From positions 62,001 through 126,000 of the forward strand of contig CACZZZ010000005.1 in assembly GCA_902785825.1 (NCBI GenBank): a DNA stretch of 64,000 bases, written 5' to 3'. Position numbers and translations under genes: made by a program. Within the stretch, counting starts at the first letter, position 1, and the number at the start of each line of letters is the position of its first letter. Under the pieces are notes generated by a model, which made no database searches, was not told the origin of the DNA, and saw only the letters and a program-made list of their open reading frames with translations. Below are positions 8,834 to 16,169 of this stretch, in pieces. The stretch comes from an uncultured Bacteroidia bacterium. Its GTDB lineage: Bacteria > Bacteroidota > Bacteroidia > Bacteroidales > UBA932.

Positions 8834-9613
8834 CTAATAGACGTGGACTGATGTGGCGTGGGCTGAGGGCAGGTAGTTGATACCCCACCAGCAGATCTGC
8901 AGGCAGATAAACGCCAGAATAAGGATCCACATGGTGGTGGAGTGATCCTTAGGTCGGGCTATCCTGTAATGGACATACAGCAGGTAGGCCATCCATGTGA
9001 TAGCCGCCCAGGTCTCTTTGGGATCCCAAGCCCAGTACGTTCCCCAAGCATCCTGGGCCCAAAGCGCTCCGAAAAGCATTCCGAAAGTCAGGAAAGCGAG
9101 TCCTGTGACCACAAGATTGTCAGTTGTGGCCATATCCTCTTCAGTTTCCTTATCTTTCTTGAATATAAGCACGTACAACGCCATGATGGTGGCCGCTCCA
9201 AGCATTCCGTACGAGAACATGTACACGATCACATGAGGGGCGAACCAGGGGCTCTGCAGGGCAGGCATCAGGGCCTTGGAGTGGATCTCCGGCTTCAGGA
9301 GGTTGACGATGATGAACACAAGGGACATCACAGTGCTGAAACTCAGGATCCATTTATACTTCCAACGGCAATAAACGATCATTCCCGAGACCGCAAGGAA
9401 GAAGGAATACCAAAGCCGCGTCTCCCCAATCGTCCGGAGCGGCGGCCGCTCCAGGGAAATCCACATCGAGAGGATGAAAGAGAAGAACACCAATATTCCG
9501 AGACCATAATTGATTATGGCCGAAGAGCGCTTACCGGCCCAGGCCAAGGCGGCTCCTACCGCCCAGAGGATCACCGCTGCCGCGGCGAACCAAATGAAAG
9601 CATCCCAACTCAT
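8834..9613 (-). CDS. ccsA: cytochrome c assembly protein CcsA/ResC-like
   Basis: 259-residue inner-membrane protein with about eight hydrophobic segments. The haem-handling WWD signature is present as WGTYWAWDPKETWAAITW near residues 188-205, with flanking conserved histidines (HVIVYMFSYG and the C-terminal HYRIARPKDHS). In system II cytochrome c biogenesis CcsA works with ResB/Ccs1 to export haem and attach it to apocytochromes. It overlaps the upstream resB-like gene by 4 bp (9610-9613), so the two are translationally coupled. The nrfHA cytochromes often found beside this pair in Bacteroidota are not in the window. Confidence 0.85.
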   Translation of the reverse strand: MSWDAFIWFAAAAVILWAVGAALAWAGKRSSAIINYGLGILVFFSFILSMWISLERPPLRTIGETRLWYSFFLAVSGMIVYCRWKYKWILSFSTVMSLVFIIVNLLKPEIHSKALMPALQSPWFAPHVIVYMFSYGMLGAATIMALYVLIFKKDKETEEDMATTDNLVVTGLAFLTFGMLFGALWAQDAWGTYWAWDPKETWAAITWMAYLLYVHYRIARPKDHSTTMWILILAFICLQICWWGINYLPSAHATSVHVY

Positions 9614-10503
9614 CTCGATTCCTCCCTTTTAAAACCAGTGAACAACATAAGAAAGGCTCCGGCAAGCATCATGAATATTCCGGCATAAACCATGGGAAGC
9701 CATGGATCCCTGACCATCTGGAGAATACTCATCTTCCCTTCCGTTCCGGCTTCCTCATCGTACCCGTATTGATACATTTTCCAGCCGTCCACCTGGATGG
9801 GTTTGTTGACCTCAATGACGGCCGCGGTCTCTTTGCCGGACTTTCCTATTACCACCACATCAGAGGCGAATCGCTTCGGCATACCGCTGGGATAGACTTC
9901 CATCTCGAAATCATTGAGCTTTACGGAAACACCTGTGTCATAGACTTTTCCGTCTTCAGTCTCCGCTTTAGCGACAGTTTCTCCCTCATGAAGGGTCATC
10001 ATGAGTTCCCTCTTGTCCGCACTGCCCAGGGTAGCGCAAAGCAAGGTCACGAAGAAACCGAGATGAAGAAGAGAGGAGGATATAGCCCGCCAGTTCTTGC
10101 CAAGCCTGGACAAGCGGTCCATGGCCACAAGGCCCACGACCACTGTCAGCCAAACGTAGCATAAGACAAAGGGCCAGAATGTAGTCATGCTGCCGAGCCA
10201 TCCACGCTGGGGAACTTGGGCGGTCAACCCCATGACTATCGTCAGAATAAAAGCCCAAGCGATTGAAGGGACAGCGGCTTCCGATGATCCCAGCCATGCG
10301 AAAAAGCCTGAGCGCTTCCTTAGCAGGAAGGCGATGATCACTATCGCCACGCACAACAGCAGAAGGACAAGGTTGACAGGAGAGTTTATAAGCTCCCAGT
10401 CAACAGGTCCTGAGGCGATCTGGAGGATGAAGCCCATCAGGACCAGAATTCCTCCAAACAAGAATCCGTCAGTCAGATTCCAAGGTTTTTTGAATAACGC
10501 CAT
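9610..10503 (-). CDS. ResB-like cytochrome c biogenesis protein
   Basis: 297 residues: N-terminal membrane segments (about 14-34, 42-60, 78-96, 107-130), a helix near 143-160, a periplasmic domain (about 165-260) and a last helix (FMMLAGAFLMLFTGF) near 274-290. The pattern and the pairing with ccsA fit the shortened ResB/Ccs1 partner of system II biogenesis. The periplasmic part contains KLNDFEMEVYPSGMP and VIEVNKPIQVDGWKMYQYGYD, a block typical of ResB proteins, where an extension displaces the apoprotein. It is the first gene of the pair, with a good minus-strand promoter just upstream. Confidence 0.78.
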   Translation of the reverse strand: MALFKKPWNLTDGFLFGGILVLMGFILQIASGPVDWELINSPVNLVLLLLCVAIVIIAFLLRKRSGFFAWLGSSEAAVPSIAWAFILTIVMGLTAQVPQRGWLGSMTTFWPFVLCYVWLTVVVGLVAMDRLSRLGKNWRAISSSLLHLGFFVTLLCATLGSADKRELMMTLHEGETVAKAETEDGKVYDTGVSVKLNDFEMEVYPSGMPKRFASDVVVIGKSGKETAAVIEVNKPIQVDGWKMYQYGYDEEAGTEGKMSILQMVRDPWLPMVYAGIFMMLAGAFLMLFTGFKREESR

Positions 10504-10531
10504 GCTCGTTTTAAATACCTGAATATTGCCG

Positions 10532-10561
10532 CGAATTTATATAAAAAGTCATTCGGGTCAA
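10532..10561 (-). promoter_or_regulatory. promoter for resB-ccsA
   Basis: Minus strand: TTG at 10561-10559, 19 bp spacer, then TAAATTCG at 10539-10532 (one change from TAnnTTTG). Transcription would begin about 20-25 bases before the ATG at 10503. Confidence 0.6.
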
Positions 10562-10592
10562 ATAACAACTTGTTGGTAGAGGGAAGGCCGAG

Positions 10593-12764
10593 CTAAGCCG
10601 TAATCTGGTTTCCGGTGTATAGCTCGTAATACTTTCCTTTCTGCGCGAGGAGCTCGTCATGCCTTCCTCTCTCGATGATACGTCCCCGATCCATCACCAT
10701 GATGTAATTGGCGTTCTGAACTGTCGAGAGCCGGTGGGCTATCACGAAGGTAGTACGGCCTTTCATAAGGGAATCCATGCCCTTCTGGATGAGTTTCTCA
10801 GTGCGGGTGTCGATCGAGGAGGTAGCCTCGTCGAGAATCAGCACGGGCGGATTGGCCACGGCGGCCCTGGCGATGGCCAACAGCTGCCTCTCCCCTTGCG
10901 ACAGGTTACCGCCGTCAGCGGCGAGGATGGTGTCATAGCCTTGAGGTAAACGCCTGATGAATGAGTCGGCATAGACAAGACGGGCGGCCTCCCGGCATTC
11001 CTCGTCGGTAGCGTCCAGACGGCCGTAACGGATGTTGTCCAGCACAGAAGCGGAGAAGAGGCGCGTTTCCTGAAGGACAATTCCGAGGCTTCGCCTCAAG
11101 GAATCTTTGTCGATCCGACGAATGTCGAAGCCGTCGTAGGTTATGGTGCCTTCCTGGATCTCGTAGAAGCGGTTGATGAGGTTTGTGATCGTGGTTTTTC
11201 CAGCCCCGGTGCCTCCGACGAAGGCTATTTTCTGCCCCGGATATGCCGTCAGGCTGATGTCGAACAGCACCTGTTTCCCCTCCACATAGCTGAAATCCAC
11301 ATCCTCCAGACTCACCAAACCCCGCAGTGGTGTCAATATTGCCGGGCGGCCCTCCGGACACGGGCGCGTCCATCCTCGCTTCGCTGCGGCTGAGTACGCC
11401 CTTAGCCTGGAGGCCGCACCGGAGTCATCGGCGTCAGGTCTGGCAAGTCCAGACTCCTCGCTCCGCTCGGCCCCTCCCACTTGCTCCGCAAGCGGGCCCC
11501 TCCCTCTTACGAGCCGAGGGTGGCTACGGTCTGGACTTGCCAGACCTGCCTTTGCCTTCCAGGCCCAGGTGCCGGTGCGGACGGGAGATTCGACAAGAGA
11601 GCCGTCGGGAGCGACGGTGGTGTTGACAAGAGTGACCTTGCCCTCATCGACTTCCTGCGGCTCGTCCAAGAGGCTATAAACCCTGTCCGTGCCGGCGGAA
11701 GCCATCGCGATCGAATTAATCTCATTGGAAATGCTCGAGATCGGCCTCGTGAAGTTCTTCTGGAGAGACAGGAACGCCACCAGAGTACCAAGGGTCAGGG
11801 TAGCGCCACCAATCCCGGACATATACCAGGCCGTCAACCCGCCGATGGCGATAAGCGCTCCGACCACAGCCGTCAGGACATATCCCAGATTGCCGATATT
11901 CCCGTTGATAGGCATCACCATGCTGCCGATCTTGTTGGCGTTGTAGGCGCTGGAACGGAGCCGCTCGTTAAGGACGGAGAAATCCTCGACAGCCTTCTTC
12001 TCATGGCAATATACCTTCACCACACGCTGCCCTGAAACCATCTCCTCGATGAAGCCATTGACAGCGCCGAGAGCCTTCTGTCTTTCCACGAAATAAGCCC
12101 TGGAGATCTTTCCGAGGGCGGTTGTCACTCGCACGGTGAGAGCTGCCATCAGAATGGACACCAGAGTCAAGGGCATCGACAGGACCACCATGGAGACGAA
12201 TGTCGAGATGAGAGTGATCAGGGATTGGAAAAGGTTGGGAACTGTATTCCCTATCACCTGGCGGAGGGTGTCCACATCATTGGTATAGACCGACATGATG
12301 TCGCCGTGGGAGTGGGAGTCAAAATAACTCAAGGGTAGGTCTTCCATGTGGGAAAACAGGCTCTGGCGAAGCTTCAGCATGGTTCCCTGCCCCACGAAGA
12401 TCATTATCAGATGGTATGAATATGATGCCGCGACTCCGACCAGCAGGACAGCCGCCAGCTTGACGAGGGCAACTACCAGAGGTGAGAAGTCAGGAACCGC
12501 CTGCGAGAGCAGCGGAGTGATGTAGTCGTCGATCAGGGTCTTGGTGAACAGAGATGAGGCCAGAGTGGCCAACGCCGAGATCACGATGCAGACCAGCACG
12601 ACCCCGAAACGGAACTTGTAGTTCTTGAATATGAATCTGAAGAGTCTCCAGACAGTCGAACCTTTTCCGAGGCTCTTCTTCATATCCTCCCTGGACATGT
12701 GAGGCTCCCTCACTCCCCCTCTCATCCTGCCGCTTCCCTGCGGCATCTTGCCACTCGCGCTCAT
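10593..12764 (-). CDS. ABC exporter half, ATPase/permease, with repeat insertion in linker
   Basis: 723-residue type-IV ABC exporter subunit: six membrane helices (about 50-350), then an ATPase domain from LVSLEDVDFSY (about 485). Walker A GGTGAGKTT, signature NLSQGERQL, Walker B VLILDEATS with the catalytic Glu, and H-loop IAHRL are all present; the signature is non-canonical (LSQGE). With the next gene it forms a heterodimer in which this half carries the catalytic residues. Oddity: about 110 residues separate the permease and ATPase domains, against about 15 in its partner. The extra sequence (residues about 390-480) is low-complexity and repeat-derived: a palindromic element at 11435-11548 read in reverse orientation and a smaller inverted repeat at 11347-11417. 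Substrate unknown. Confidence 0.9.
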   Translation of the reverse strand: MSASGKMPQGSGRMRGGVREPHMSREDMKKSLGKGSTVWRLFRFIFKNYKFRFGVVLVCIVISALATLASSLFTKTLIDDYITPLLSQAVPDFSPLVVALVKLAAVLLVGVAASYSYHLIMIFVGQGTMLKLRQSLFSHMEDLPLSYFDSHSHGDIMSVYTNDVDTLRQVIGNTVPNLFQSLITLISTFVSMVVLSMPLTLVSILMAALTVRVTTALGKISRAYFVERQKALGAVNGFIEEMVSGQRVVKVYCHEKKAVEDFSVLNERLRSSAYNANKIGSMVMPINGNIGNLGYVLTAVVGALIAIGGLTAWYMSGIGGATLTLGTLVAFLSLQKNFTRPISSISNEINSIAMASAGTDRVYSLLDEPQEVDEGKVTLVNTTVAPDGSLVESPVRTGTWAWKAKAGLASPDRSHPRLVRGRGPLAEQVGGAERSEESGLARPDADDSGAASRLRAYSAAAKRGWTRPCPEGRPAILTPLRGLVSLEDVDFSYVEGKQVLFDISLTAYPGQKIAFVGGTGAGKTTITNLINRFYEIQEGTITYDGFDIRRIDKDSLRRSLGIVLQETRLFSASVLDNIRYGRLDATDEECREAARLVYADSFIRRLPQGYDTILAADGGNLSQGERQLLAIARAAVANPPVLILDEATSSIDTRTEKLIQKGMDSLMKGRTTFVIAHRLSTVQNANYIMVMDRGRIIERGRHDELLAQKGKYYELYTGNQITA
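11347..11417. repeat. small inverted repeat in the ABC linker
   Basis: GCGGCCCTCC (11347-11356) and GGAGGCCGC (11409-11417) are inverted with one extra base. Between them is TCCTCGCTTCGCTG, the same kind of GAGCGAAGC core seen in the other repeats. It adjoins the larger element at 11435 and together they make up the inserted linker. Confidence 0.45.
11435..11548. repeat. palindromic element copy 2, inside ABC exporter gene
   Basis: Perfect 20 bp inverted repeat arms CAGGTCTGGCAAGTCCAGAC (11435-11454) and its complement (11529-11548). Inside: CCTCGCTCCGCTCGGCCCC, hairpin CTTGC-TCC-GCAAG, GGGCCCCTCCCTCTTAC, GCCGAGGGTGGC; the same boxes in the same order as copy 1. The element is in the same plus-strand orientation as in metH, but the host gene is on the minus strand, so it is translated in the opposite sense here. 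Length 114 bp, exactly 38 codons. In the gene frame the two arms encode nearly the same peptide (GLASPD and GLARPD). The minus strand has four G-runs (GGGAGGGG twice). Confidence 0.88.
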
Positions 12765-14530
12765 GCCGCCACCTCCTTTCCTTCATCGAAGTCAGCCTCG
12801 CCACCGGAGGTCTGCATCTCGTGGATGTCTTTGTAGATCTCACACGTCTTCAACAGGTTCTCGTGGGTGTCAAATGCCACCACATGGCCATCATCCATCA
12901 CGATGATCCTGTCCGCATCCTTGATGCTCAATATTCTCTGGGAAATGATAATCTTGGTAAGACCCTCGATCTTCCCGGATATCGCCTTGCGGATATGGGA
13001 GTCGGTGGCGGTGTCCACCGCCGAGGTGGAATCGTCCAGAATCAGCACTTTAGGGCGCTTTAGGAGAGCCCTGGCTATGCAAAGACGCTGGCGCTGGCCT
13101 CCGGAGACATTCGTGCCGCCCTGCTCGATGTAGGTCTCGTATTTATCCGGCATCTGCTGGATAAACTCATCCGCACATGCCTGACGGCAAGCCTCCTCGC
13201 ACTCCTCCTGCGTAGCGTCCTCTCGGCCCCAGCGCAGGTTGTCAAGGATAGTTCCTGAGAACAGGGTGCTTTTCTGGAGAACGACAGCGACCTGATTCCT
13301 GAGGGCCTCCATCTCATATTCACGCACATCAACCCCGCCGACCTTGACGCTTCCTTCCGAGACATCATAGAGCCTGGAAATGAGGAAAACGAGACTGGAT
13401 TTCCCGCTGCCCGTTCCTCCGATCACGCCTATAGTCTCCCCGGCATCAATGTGAAAATCAATATCTTCCAAAGCATAATCTCCACCTTTAGTGTAGGCGA
13501 AATAGACGTGATTGAAGTCTATGCTTCCGTCATTTACCTCTTTGACCGGATCCTCCGGATCATACATGTCCGGTTCCTCGTTGATGACATCCGCTATCCT
13601 CTTTCCGCTCGCGGCACTCTGGGTCAGCTGGACGAAGATCATCGAAAGCATCATCAGCGACGTCATGAGAGTCATGATGTAGGCGAAAAGCGAGGTCAGC
13701 TGGCCGGTCGTGAGGGTACCACCCACGATATAATGCGCCCCAAACCACGAGAGCGCGATGATGCAGCCGTAAACCACCAGATTCATTACCGGATGGTTAA
13801 GGGCCATAAGGCTCTCGGCCTTCACATTGAGGTTGTAGAGAGAAAGCGCCGCCTTGTCGAACTTACTGAGCTCATGGTCTTCCCTAACGAAGGCTTTCAC
13901 GACACGGATCCCGGAGATGTTTTCCTGGATCACTCCGTTAAGACCGTCATATTTCTCGAATATCTTGACAAAGAGTTTCGAGGCCCGCCTGATCAGGATG
14001 AAAAGGCAGGTGCTCAGGATCACCATAGCTATGAGGAAGATTATGCTAAGTCTTCCGTTGATGAAAAAGCACATCAGAAGGCTGAAAACCATGTTCAAAG
14101 GAGCCCTGAAACTGATCCTGAGGAGCATCTGGAATGCTCCCTGGATGTTGCTCACATCTGTGGTCATCCTGGTTACAAGGCCGGCCGTGGAGTACTTGTC
14201 GATGTCCGAGAAAGAGAAACGCTGGATGTTCGTGTACATCGCCTCCCTGAGGTTAGCGGCCAGACCGGTTGATGAATATGCCGCGAAACGCGCGGCCAAT
14301 ATTCCGAAAAGGGTGCTGAAAAAGGCCATCAGGAGCATCAAGCCGCCATATTTGTAAACTCCGGGCATATTCCCGGCGCTTATTCCCTTGTCGATCAGGG
14401 AAGCCGTCACATAAGGGATCAGGACACCCATGATCACCTCGGCCGTAGTCCAGACCGGGGTCAGGATAGCGGCGGTCTTATACCGCCCTGCCCTTCCAAG
14501 AATCGTCTTCAGCATTCGTACGCGACGCAC
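12761..14530 (-). CDS. ABC exporter half with degenerate ATPase site
   Basis: 589-residue permease/ATPase fusion: helices in about 15-310, ATPase domain from about 345. Walker [10 protein letters not shown] and signature NVSGGQRQR are canonical, but Walker B ends LILDDSTS (Asp in place of the catalytic Glu) and the H-loop is ISQRIL (Gln in place of His). The partner gene has the Glu and His but an altered signature. This reciprocal pattern is that of the heterodimeric exporters TM287/288 and BmrCD, with this gene as the degenerate-site half. It overlaps its partner by 4 bp and the upstream ridA by 22 bp, so ridA and both halves are one transcript. Substrate is not predictable. Confidence 0.9.
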   Translation of the reverse strand: MRRVRMLKTILGRAGRYKTAAILTPVWTTAEVIMGVLIPYVTASLIDKGISAGNMPGVYKYGGLMLLMAFFSTLFGILAARFAAYSSTGLAANLREAMYTNIQRFSFSDIDKYSTAGLVTRMTTDVSNIQGAFQMLLRISFRAPLNMVFSLLMCFFINGRLSIIFLIAMVILSTCLFILIRRASKLFVKIFEKYDGLNGVIQENISGIRVVKAFVREDHELSKFDKAALSLYNLNVKAESLMALNHPVMNLVVYGCIIALSWFGAHYIVGGTLTTGQLTSLFAYIMTLMTSLMMLSMIFVQLTQSAASGKRIADVINEEPDMYDPEDPVKEVNDGSIDFNHVYFAYTKGGDYALEDIDFHIDAGETIGVIGGTGSGKSSLVFLISRLYDVSEGSVKVGGVDVREYEMEALRNQVAVVLQKSTLFSGTILDNLRWGREDATQEECEEACRQACADEFIQQMPDKYETYIEQGGTNVSGGQRQRLCIARALLKRPKVLILDDSTSAVDTATDSHIRKAISGKIEGLTKIIISQRILSIKDADRIIVMDDGHVVAFDTHENLLKTCEIYKDIHEMQTSGGEADFDEGKEVAA

Positions 14531-14886
14531 TCAATCTCGACAAGGGCGCCTTTCGGCAATGTCTTGACAGCGAAGGCGCAACGGGCGGGAAAAGGCTCGG
14601 AGAAGGACTCCGCGTAGACGCCGTTCATAGCGGCGAAATCGCCCATGTCAGCGAGCAGGACGGTGGTCTTCACCACCTTGTCCATTCCTGAGCCGGCCTT
14701 CTCGAGGATTGACTTTATGTTGGTTAGGGACTGCCTGGTCTGGGCCTCGACACCACCCTCGGGGAAAGCGCCAGTGGAGGGGTCAATGGGGAGCTGACCG
14801 GACACGAAAATCAAACCATTGTGGGCAATCGCCTGGCTGTACGGACCTATCGCCGCCGGAGCCTTATCAGTGCTTATCTGTTTCAT
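14509..14886 (-). CDS. ridA: RidA family enamine/imine deaminase
   Basis: 125-residue RidA/YjgF protein: [23 protein letters not shown] near 14-36, the internal [15 protein letters not shown] helix, and the C-terminal [23 protein letters not shown] with the carboxylate-binding Arg and the strand motif LVEIE. RidA hydrolyses reactive 2-aminoacrylate formed by PLP enzymes, acting as a cytosolic homotrimer. Its 3' end overlaps the ABC exporter start by 22 bp. A TAAATTCG box (minus strand, 14915-14908) lies just upstream, without a clear -33 element. Confidence 0.92.
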   Translation of the reverse strand: MKQISTDKAPAAIGPYSQAIAHNGLIFVSGQLPIDPSTGAFPEGGVEAQTRQSLTNIKSILEKAGSGMDKVVKTTVLLADMGDFAAMNGVYAESFSEPFPARCAFAVKTLPKGALVEIECVAYEC

Positions 14887-14926
14887 TATTCTTGAATTAT
14901 AATTACGCGAATTTAAACAATATATT

Positions 14927-14950
14927 TGGAATGCTGGCAGTTAAATAGCT
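14927..14950. repeat. left direct repeat flanking the RAYT gene
   Basis: TGGAATGCTGGCAGTTAAAT then AGCT; 23 of 24 bases match the copy at 16002-16025, in the same orientation. The two copies bracket the transposase gene. Confidence 0.8.
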
Positions 14951-14971
14951 GATTGATAGGTTTTAAGGCAG

Positions 14972-14999
14972 TTCTTAAGTGACTGGGTTCGGGACTTAG
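14972..14999. repeat. imperfect hairpin downstream of RAYT
   Basis: TTCTTAAGT and ACTTAGAA face each other across about 11 bases. It resembles a decayed version of the perfect TTAAGT-containing hairpin on the other side of the gene at 16046-16078. Confidence 0.4.
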
Positions 15000-15029
15000 A
15001 AACTACTTATCTAATTAATAATAAGCATT

Positions 15030-15971
15030 TTATCTACCAGCGATACTTATATGCAAAAATTTAGCGATATGCTTCGATGTAACTCCTGGCATTTGAATCA
15101 ACTTGTTTGCCAACTTGATCTTCTGATCCGGGGATAATGTAATGACTTTCTTCACATCCTCCAACCCATTAATCTTGGAGACCATTTCCGCCATCCTGAA
15201 AAACGGAGCGTCCGAAGACGTATCGTAACTCTCCTTAATGTCGAACTCACTACCCGTGTTTGAGTTAACCGCGAGAACCATCTTCTCATAGGATCCGAAA
15301 TAGCTTATTATCGAATCATAATCAAGACAGTTGTAACTGGCAATTATAAAGTCAGTCAACTGTTCCTTTTCTACCTTGCCGAGACTACCGTAAAGGGTCT
15401 CAAGAGTCTTATATCCCATCGGCTTATCTTGGGATCTCATGAACTTTACGAGTTTCAGGGCACGACGAAGAGCTCGAGAAGCATATTCCAGTTTGATCGG
15501 TTCGGAGAAAGGATGCTTCGAAACCGCGAAAGTCATGAAATTCCACCTCGTCAACTCGGCACTGGAGACTATCTTTTTCTCCACCTGGTTGTTGAACAGA
15601 TACGCCACACAGGTCCTGATCTTTTTATCAGTCAGTTTCGGGGCATGCCCCGGCGGAGTCTCAAACAACCGTCCAGTTCTTCCTATCGTTGTATTATATT
15701 CCATAGCGAAACACCTTTCCGTCTGAAAAAGAAATAGTTCCATCTTCCTTGGATTTCCGGATTTGGCAAAGACATGAACATGGTCTGGCATAATCGAGAG
15801 TTCCATCAACGTGATGCCATAGTGCCTTGCGATTGTCGTAATGAAAGTGAAAAATACAAGATAGTTCTCGGTCGTGTAAAAGATAACTCCCCTGTCAAAG
15901 GAGCGGACATAAATGTGGTGCGGAACACCAGGAAAGAATTCCTTAGAATACTTTGTTTTGAAGTTTTTCAT
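15030..15971 (-). CDS. REP-associated tyrosine transposase (RAYT, IS200-like)
   Basis: 313-residue Y1-type HUH transposase. The HUH motif is MPDHVHVF (His64, His66) and the candidate catalytic tyrosine is Tyr124 in CVAYLFNNQVEKKIV, the usual Y-x-x-N-N context of RAYTs. The central GRTGRLFE and the extended C-terminus, ending in a helix-turn-helix-like segment (LIQMPGVTSKHIAKFLHISI), fit RAYTs rather than the short TnpA of IS200/IS605. These enzymes bind and cleave single-stranded DNA beside REP hairpins. The gene and its flanks are clearly more A+T-rich than the neighbours, and a 24 bp direct repeat brackets it, with a strong hairpin on the 5' side. It appears intact. No accessory tnpB is present. 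Confidence 0.85.
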   Translation of the reverse strand: MKNFKTKYSKEFFPGVPHHIYVRSFDRGVIFYTTENYLVFFTFITTIARHYGITLMELSIMPDHVHVFAKSGNPRKMELFLFQTERCFAMEYNTTIGRTGRLFETPPGHAPKLTDKKIRTCVAYLFNNQVEKKIVSSAELTRWNFMTFAVSKHPFSEPIKLEYASRALRRALKLVKFMRSQDKPMGYKTLETLYGSLGKVEKEQLTDFIIASYNCLDYDSIISYFGSYEKMVLAVNSNTGSEFDIKESYDTSSDAPFFRMAEMVSKINGLEDVKKVITLSPDQKIKLANKLIQMPGVTSKHIAKFLHISIAGR

Positions 15972-16001
15972 GTGCCAAATTTAAGAATAAAGATCAGGAT
16001 A

Positions 16002-16025
16002 TGGAAGGCTGGCAGTTAAATAGCT
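16002..16025. repeat. right direct repeat flanking the RAYT gene
   Basis: TGGAAGGCTGGCAGTTAAAT then AGCT; one mismatch with 14927-14950. Its first part (16008-16021) is also inverted at 16103-16116 with one mismatch, so it forms the outer arm of a larger palindrome around the hairpin at 16046. Confidence 0.8.
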
Positions 16026-16045
16026 TTGTTTCAGATACTTATACG

Positions 16046-16078
16046 ATTATTAAGTGCTTGCACCAAGCACTTAATAAT
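16046..16078. repeat. perfect REP-like hairpin
   Basis: ATTATTAAGTGCTTG, loop CAC, CAAGCACTTAATAAT: a 15 bp perfect stem with a 3-base loop. It is nested inside weaker arms GCTGGCAGTTAAAT (16008-16021) and ATTTAAGTGCCAGC (16103-16116). It lies between the RAYT start and the next gene and lacks a following T run on either strand, so it is not a typical terminator. Position and shape fit a REP sequence recognised by the adjacent transposase. Confidence 0.75.
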
Positions 16079-16169
16079 AAGCTAAAGCATTGATTATCGG
16101 TGATTTAAGTGCCAGCCACCCCCCACCCGGAATCTGCTGAACTGCTGACACATGGGGCAAGGCGAAGGG

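Noticed and set aside
10593-12764. ABC exporter gene as a pseudogene because of the odd linker
   Set aside because: The frame is continuous and all ATPase motifs after the insertion are intact, so a functional gene with an insertion is more likely.
14920-14928. TATATTTG as a plus-strand promoter
   Set aside because: An exact -7 match, but no plus-strand gene follows; the next genes on both sides are on the minus strand.
16046-16078. Hairpin as a Rho-independent terminator
   Set aside because: No T run follows on either strand, and it is positioned at the 5' side of the RAYT gene; a REP-like role fits better. It might still affect readthrough from the upstream GH127-containing region.
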